The position numbers and the translations under genes were made by a program. The notes under the pieces were generated by a model. It made no database searches. It worked only from the letters and a program-made list of their open reading frames with translations, and was not told where the DNA came from. From Enterovibrio paralichthyis (GTDB lineage Bacteria; Pseudomonadota; Gammaproteobacteria; Enterobacterales; Vibrionaceae): a stretch of DNA of 64,000 bases. The stretch spans positions 62,001-126,000 of the forward strand of contig NZ_JAHUTS010000009.1 of NCBI RefSeq assembly GCF_019209835.1. The letters run 5' to 3'. Shown piece by piece: positions 59,957 to 64,000 of the stretch (its first letter is position 1; every line of letters begins with the position of its first letter).

Positions 59957-61834
59957 ATGGCGTTATGGGGCGGAAGGTTTAGTCAGGCGGCCGACACACG
60001 GTTTAAGCAGTTCAACGATTCGTTGCGTTTTGACTATCGCCTCGCAGAGCAGGATATCGTTGGGTCGATTGCCTGGTCGAAGGCACTGCGCTCGGTAGGC
60101 GTGCTGTCAGAGATTGAGCAACAGCGCCTTGAGCTTGCGCTCAACGAGATCAAGCTGGCGGTGATGGAAGATCCCGAGCAAATCCTGCAATCTGACGCCG
60201 AAGACATCCACAGCTGGGTGGAGCAGCAACTGATCGCCAAAGTGGGCGATTTGGGGAAAAAGCTGCACACCGGCCGTTCCCGTAACGACCAGGTCGCCAC
60301 TGACCTCAAGCTGTGGTGTCGCCAGCAGGGACAGCAACTGCTTCTCGCTCTCGACAAGCTGCAAAACCAGATGGTGAAAGTCGCGGCAGAAAACCAGACT
60401 ACGGTTCTGCCGGGCTATACCCACCTGCAACGTGCCCAGCCAGTGACATTTGCTCACTGGTGTCTTGCCTACGTGGAAATGTTTGAGCGTGATTACTCGC
60501 GCCTGAGCGATGCCATGAGCCGCCTCGACACCTGCCCATTGGGCTCAGGTGCATTGGCGGGCACGGCTTACCCGATTGACCGTGAATCCCTGGCGCACAG
60601 CCTGGGTTTTCGTCGCGCCACCCGTAACAGTCTGGATTCGGTTTCTGACCGCGACCACGTGATGGAGCTGATGTCAGTGGCGTCTATTTCCATGTTGCAC
60701 CTGTCGCGCATGGCCGAAGACCTGATTTTCTACAACTCCGGCGAGTCCGGTTTTGTGGAGCTGGCTGATGCGGTCACTTCCGGTTCATCACTGATGCCAC
60801 AGAAGAAAAACCCGGACGCACTGGAGCTTATCCGTGGTAAGACCGGCCGCGTCTATGGCGCCATGTCAGCCATGATGATGACGGTGAAAGCCCTGCCACT
60901 GGCCTACAACAAAGATATGCAAGAAGACAAGGAAGGGCTGTTTGACGCGCTCGACACCTGGTTTGATTGTATTGAAATGGCAGCGCTTTGCTTTGACGGC
61001 ATCAAAATCAACAAAGCCCGTACGCTGGAAGCGGCGATGCAGGGGTATTCCAATGCCACCGAGCTGGCGGACTATTTGGTTGCCAAGGGTATTCCGTTCC
61101 GTGAAGCGCACCATATCGTTGGGGTAGCCGTTGTTGCCGCGATTGAAAAAGGCTGTGCATTGGAAGAGCTTTCGCTGGAAGAGATGAAGCAGTTCTCACC
61201 GGTGATTGATGAAGATGTTTACCCCATCCTGACTATTGATTCCTGTCTGGAGAAACGCTGCGCCCTGGGTGGTGTGGCACCGAATCAGGTGGAATACGCT
61301 ATCAGCCAGGCAGAAAAACGTCTGGAAAAACGTTACTCACCGCAGGTAAAAGTGCGCGGTGCCCGTCTCACCGATCTCGATGCCATTGAAGGTATGGTGG
61401 CCTACTGGGCGGGGCTGGGTGAAAACCTGCCGCGTGAGCGCAATGAACTGGTGCGTGATATTGGCTCTTTTGCTGTGGCAGAACATCAGGGCGAAGTGAC
61501 CGGTTGTGCCTCATTGTATGTTTATGACTCCGGACTGGCTGAAGTGCGCTCTCTTGGCGTGGAAGCCGGCTGGCAGCATCAGGGGCAGGGCAGTGCCATC
61601 GTCCAGAACCTGCTGAAAAAAGCCAAGAACATGGCGATCAAAAAAGTGTTTGTTTTGACCCGTGTTCCCGAGTTCTTTATGCGTCAGGGCTTTATTCCAA
61701 CATCAAAATCTCTGCTGCCGGAAAAAGTCATGAAAGATTGCGAACGTTGTCCACGCCTGCACGCGTGTGATGAAGTGGCGCTTGAGTTTACCTTTGATCA
61801 GGACAGGCTGATTGCTAAAGCCAATGTAGCTTGA
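59957..61834 (+). CDS. argH: Argininosuccinate lyase fused to an N-acetyltransferase (ArgHA)
   Basis: This 625-residue protein has an argininosuccinate lyase domain (1 to about 460) with HTGRSRNDQ (104-112), GYTHLQ (153-158) and the fumarase signature GSSLMPQKKNPD (276-287). A C-terminal GNAT acetyltransferase domain follows (about 466-615), with acetyl-CoA site GWQHQGQGSA (near 538). This ArgH(A) fusion is known from Moritella and Vibrio, where the second domain acts as N-acetylglutamate synthase, the first enzyme of arginine synthesis. It thus carries both the first and the last step. The C-terminal domain also has several cysteines (CERCPRLHAC). Confidence 0.95.
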   Translation: MALWGGRFSQAADTRFKQFNDSLRFDYRLAEQDIVGSIAWSKALRSVGVLSEIEQQRLELALNEIKLAVMEDPEQILQSDAEDIHSWVEQQLIAKVGDLGKKLHTGRSRNDQVATDLKLWCRQQGQQLLLALDKLQNQMVKVAAENQTTVLPGYTHLQRAQPVTFAHWCLAYVEMFERDYSRLSDAMSRLDTCPLGSGALAGTAYPIDRESLAHSLGFRRATRNSLDSVSDRDHVMELMSVASISMLHLSRMAEDLIFYNSGESGFVELADAVTSGSSLMPQKKNPDALELIRGKTGRVYGAMSAMMMTVKALPLAYNKDMQEDKEGLFDALDTWFDCIEMAALCFDGIKINKARTLEAAMQGYSNATELADYLVAKGIPFREAHHIVGVAVVAAIEKGCALEELSLEEMKQFSPVIDEDVYPILTIDSCLEKRCALGGVAPNQVEYAISQAEKRLEKRYSPQVKVRGARLTDLDAIEGMVAYWAGLGENLPRERNELVRDIGSFAVAEHQGEVTGCASLYVYDSGLAEVRSLGVEAGWQHQGQGSAIVQNLLKKAKNMAIKKVFVLTRVPEFFMRQGFIPTSKSLLPEKVMKDCERCPRLHACDEVALEFTFDQDRLIAKANVA

Positions 61835-61852
61835 TCCTGGTTGCATCCTTTC

Positions 61853-61877
61853 ACCGGCCCCAGTGGCCGGTTTTTTT
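61853..61877 (+). terminator. Terminator after argHA
   Basis: A 7-bp stem ACCGGCC/GGCCGGT (61853-61859 with 61865-61871) is followed by T7. It ends the argCBGH operon. Confidence 0.88.
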
Positions 61878-61925
61878 ATTCTGTCGTCCGGCTAGGAGGC
61901 TGTTGTCTGGGTTGCCGTGTGTGGC

Positions 61926-62174
61926 TTATGGCTTGGGGTCTGGCGCTTTGCGAAAAGGCATCAGAATCAGGTGTGCTGCCAGCAGTATGGCGCTGGCACC
62001 TGCGGCAAACAGTAGGGAAATCGATTCTACCGACGTTGGCGTGTCACTGAATCCGAAAAACCAACATGGCCAGAGGATCAGGTTCATGATGGCGAGCTGG
62101 ATCATGCAGCGCTTACAGCGCCCGAGTTTGGCGCGGATGGAGTGGGATGCGTCTTTGCAAAAGCGACAACTCAT
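61926..62174 (-). CDS. DUF3624 small membrane protein
   Basis: This 82-residue protein has two CxxC pairs in its N-terminal part (MSCRFC and GRCKRCM), which may bind metal, and two membrane helices (about 25-42 and 52-72). It fits DUF3624, a family I associate with Vibrio and relatives; no function is known. The longer reading frame on the plus strand at this place (61831-62334) has no matching content. It is downstream of the reductase gene at 62359-63810, on the same strand, with a hairpin between. Confidence 0.8.
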   Translation of the reverse strand: MSCRFCKDASHSIRAKLGRCKRCMIQLAIMNLILWPCWFFGFSDTPTSVESISLLFAAGASAILLAAHLILMPFRKAPDPKP

Positions 62175-62214
62175 GATGGATCAGGCAATTAGTCAGGACT
62201 GCCAGCAGACTACA

Positions 62215-62241
62215 AACAAAAAGACCCGCCGTAAAGGCGGG
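62215..62241 (-). terminator. Likely terminator after the reductase gene
   Basis: A 6-bp GC stem CCCGCC/GGCGGG (62225-62230 with 62236-62241) is followed on the minus strand by TCTTTTTGTTTG. A second hairpin-like repeat is nearer the gene end (about 62253-62275). Confidence 0.65.
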
Positions 62242-62358
62242 CGAATGAGATACCCAATCCCACTCAGGGATGTTGGGATATCTACCGACTCTTGGGGAGA
62301 GTGCGGTGTCAAAGTTGCAGTGCGTGCAACGTAAGGGGATGAAAAGGCGTTTTTTTAA

Positions 62359-63810
62359 TTAGCAGCCCGGACCGCAATCCAGGCAGTGCTTAATCATTTC
62401 AGGGCCAAGGTGCAGCTTGGCGTTCAGGTCACGCAGTGCAGTGCGGACGCCTTCTTCAATCACCGGATGATAGAACGGCATGTCCAGCATCTGCGAAATC
62501 GTCATCTGATTCTGGTGTGCCCATGCCAGCAGGTGGGCAAGGTGCTCAGCATTTGGCCCCATCATTTCCGCGCCGAGGAAGCGGCCGGTGCCTTGCTCGC
62601 CATAGACATGCAGGATGCCTTTGTTGCGCAGCATGACACGTGAGCGTCCCTGGTTTTCAAACGACACCACACCGGTTTCAAAACATCCGCATTTACCCAG
62701 ACGTTCAGTGATTTCTTTGTAGCTTTCACCCACCATGGCGATTTGTGGATCAGAAAACACGGCAGCTATTTTGCTGCGGCGAAGTCCGGCCCGGATATCC
62801 GGGAAGCGGCCTGCGTTGTCACCGGCAATGCGTCCCTGATCTGCCGCTTCGTGCAGCAGAGGGACTTGGTTGCTTGCATCACCCGAGATGAAAATCGAAG
62901 GCACACTGGTCTGCATGGTGTACGGGTCTGCGGTTGGTACGCCACGCGCATCAAGTTCGATATTGGTATTTTCAATATCCAGCTTATCCACGTTTGGACG
63001 GCGGCCGGTTGCAGCGAGTACATAGTCCACTTCCATTCGCTGAGGTTGACCTTGTTTGTCGAGGTAGCGGATATGGACCTTGTCACCTTCGCGTACCATT
63101 TCCTCTACCTTGGCATCCGCATCAAGATAAAATTCTTCGCTGAATGCTTTGTCGGCGTATGCCATGACTGTCGGGTCAGTCAATGGGCCTACCTGACCAC
63201 CGACACCGAACACTTTCACATCGACACCAAGGCGGTGCAGAGACTGACCCAGCTCCAGACCTATAACACCTGGGCCAAACACAGCGACAGATCCTGGTAA
63301 GTCATTCCACTCAAAGACGTCGTCGTTCACAATCAGGCGATCACCCAAATCATTCCAGGGTGCTGGCCAGGTTGGGCGCGAGCCAGTGGCAATCACAATG
63401 CGCTTGGCTTCAACGCGGATGTGGCCATCTACCACCAGGGTGTTGTTGTCGATGAACTTGGCATAGCCTGCGACTTTGTCTTGCGCCGGGATTTCATCCA
63501 CGCCTTCGAGGACAAATCCGACAAAGCGATCACGCTCTCGCTTAACGCGATCCATCACTTCACGGCCGTTGATTTTGATCTCACCCTGAGGGTAGACACC
63601 GAAGCCCGGTGCTTTTTCAATGTGGTGAACGGCCTCCGCAGCAGCGATGAGCAGTTTTGACGGCATGCAGCCAACCCGGGCACAGGTGGTGCCATAAGGA
63701 CCGCCTTCGATAATCACGACACTGTCAGTGTGCGCTTTCGCAGCGCGGTATGCGCCCAGACCTGCGGTACCACCACCAATCACTGCTACGTCGACATTCA
63801 AGGTTTTCAT
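62359..63810 (-). CDS. Dihydrolipoamide-dehydrogenase-like flavin disulfide reductase with cysteine tail
   Basis: This 483-residue class I pyridine nucleotide-disulfide oxidoreductase starts MKTLNVDVAVIGGGTAG (FAD site). The redox-active disulfide is TCARVGCMPSK (Cys43 and Cys48), a second nucleotide site is FGPGVIGLELG, and the His-Glu motif near the C-terminus is YHPVIEEG. The very end, CLDCGPGC (Cys476, Cys479, Cys483), is an extra cysteine-rich tail not found in true Lpd. It lies next to a glutaredoxin-domain gene on the same strand, so I infer that it reduces that protein or another thiol carrier, not the lipoyl E2 complexes. GGAG precedes the start at 63810. Confidence 0.88.
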   Translation of the reverse strand: MKTLNVDVAVIGGGTAGLGAYRAAKAHTDSVVIIEGGPYGTTCARVGCMPSKLLIAAAEAVHHIEKAPGFGVYPQGEIKINGREVMDRVKRERDRFVGFVLEGVDEIPAQDKVAGYAKFIDNNTLVVDGHIRVEAKRIVIATGSRPTWPAPWNDLGDRLIVNDDVFEWNDLPGSVAVFGPGVIGLELGQSLHRLGVDVKVFGVGGQVGPLTDPTVMAYADKAFSEEFYLDADAKVEEMVREGDKVHIRYLDKQGQPQRMEVDYVLAATGRRPNVDKLDIENTNIELDARGVPTADPYTMQTSVPSIFISGDASNQVPLLHEAADQGRIAGDNAGRFPDIRAGLRRSKIAAVFSDPQIAMVGESYKEITERLGKCGCFETGVVSFENQGRSRVMLRNKGILHVYGEQGTGRFLGAEMMGPNAEHLAHLLAWAHQNQMTISQMLDMPFYHPVIEEGVRTALRDLNAKLHLGPEMIKHCLDCGPGC

Positions 63811-63857
63811 TGTTGTTCTCCAATTCAATCCAGTTACCCACAACCTCAGGAAAAGTA

Positions 63858-63877
63858 AGGGCAGCCAACGCTGCCCT
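63858..63877 (-). terminator. Hairpin between the glutaredoxin gene and the reductase gene
   Basis: An 8-bp stem (63858-63865 with 63870-63877) with a CAAC loop is followed on the minus strand by TACTTTTCC. It could be a weak terminator or attenuator between the two genes. Confidence 0.5.
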
Positions 63878-63885
63878 GTTCGGTG

Positions 63886-64000
63886 TTATGCGAAGTATGC
63901 TTCCAAGTCGTCGCTGCCACCGATGTGCTTACCGCCAATGAATACCTGAGGAACGGTGTCGCGACCGCTGACTGCACGCAGGCTCACCGTGGTTGCATCC
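63886..64000 (-). CDS. C-terminus of a glutaredoxin-domain protein (likely peroxiredoxin-glutaredoxin hybrid)
   Basis: The minus strand from 63999 to the stop at 63886 encodes 37 residues with the glutaredoxin ending TVPQVFIGG-KHIGGSDDLEAYFA (cis-Pro of TVP and the GG-S/D-D glutathione site). The N-terminus is outside the window. The stretch SLRAVSGRDTVPQ resembles the glutaredoxin half of the Prx5-Grx hybrid of Haemophilus and Vibrio, which is next to the same reductase in Vibrio cholerae. The hybrid reading rests on that memory of gene order; the glutaredoxin domain itself is visible. Confidence 0.75.
   Translation of the reverse strand, partial: DATTVSLRAVSGRDTVPQVFIGGKHIGGSDDLEAYFA

Noticed and set aside
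61831..62334. A plus-strand frame overlapping the end of argHA and the DUF3624 gene
   Set aside because: It runs through the argHA terminator and has no conserved content. The DUF3624 frame on the other strand has CxxC pairs and membrane helices.
62359..63810. True E3 component (lpdA) of pyruvate dehydrogenase
   Set aside because: No aceE/aceF genes are adjacent, and the cysteine tail and neighbouring glutaredoxin gene point to another role.
1..64000. tRNA or rRNA genes, insertion sequences, prophage, CRISPR arrays, toxin-antitoxin or defence genes
   Set aside because: I looked for these by eye along the spacers and found no cloverleaf, direct-repeat array, transposase or defence protein. 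A dedicated scan could still find a short element.

Overview
The window is a gene-dense piece of a gammaproteobacterial chromosome. It most likely comes from the main chromosome of a member of the Vibrionaceae (Vibrio, Photobacterium, Grimontia or Enterovibrio). The evidence is an AphA homologue beside ppc, an argininosuccinate lyase fused to an N-acetyltransferase (the ArgHA form known from Vibrio and Moritella), a DUF3624 protein, and a lipoamide-dehydrogenase-like flavoprotein beside the end of a glutaredoxin domain. Gene order otherwise follows two E. coli blocks: hldD-kbl-tdh-yibQ-envC-gpm-yibN-secB-gpsA-cysE, and pfkA-fieF-cpxPRA-tpiA-fpr-glpXK-zapB-rraA-menA-hslUV-ftsN-cytR-priA-rpmE-metJBLF-ppc-argCBGH. 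I see no rRNA, tRNA, insertion sequence, prophage or CRISPR array.

Bases 1-9410 (minus strand) are an envelope-polysaccharide region. They hold hldD and waaF for heptose in the lipopolysaccharide core, an lpxM-type lipid A acyltransferase, a second GT9 transferase, a hexapeptide-repeat acyltransferase, a 779-residue protein joining a glycosyltransferase, a NodB deacetylase and an acyltransferase, and a Gtr-like trio whose last gene runs off the left edge. Bases 9500-20000 hold a TetR regulator, kbl-tdh (threonine breakdown), yibQ-envC (division and peptidoglycan), gpmI, and yibN-secB-gpsA followed by cysE.

Bases 20000-31000 hold pfkA, fieF, the divergent cpxP / cpxRA envelope-stress locus with three phased CpxR half-sites, a chemoreceptor, trmL, tpiA, two small conserved genes, and fpr co-directional with a cysteine-rich SufR-like regulator. 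An EmrAB-like efflux pair (31354-33913) sits between this and glpX-glpK. Bases 36650-37265 are a long non-coding stretch with a probable small RNA and an operator-like repeat. Bases 37266-45738 hold division, proteolysis, quinone and replication-restart genes (zapB, rraA, menA, hslUV, ftsN, cytR, priA, rpmE).

Bases 46144-52728 hold a short malic enzyme and the methionine regulon (metJ, metBL, metF) with tandem MetJ boxes. aphA and ppc follow, then argC-argB-argG-argHA behind a tandem ARG-box promoter; argE, often found at this spot, is not present. The right edge has DUF3624, a flavin disulfide reductase with a cysteine-rich tail, and the C-terminus of a glutaredoxin domain, probably a peroxiredoxin-glutaredoxin hybrid.

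No wholly new multi-gene defence or mobile system is evident. The most unusual items are the three-domain polysaccharide enzyme, the candidate small RNA upstream of glpK, the nested hairpin element after tdh, the 22-bp palindrome before kbl, and the cysteine-tailed reductase next to the glutaredoxin gene.
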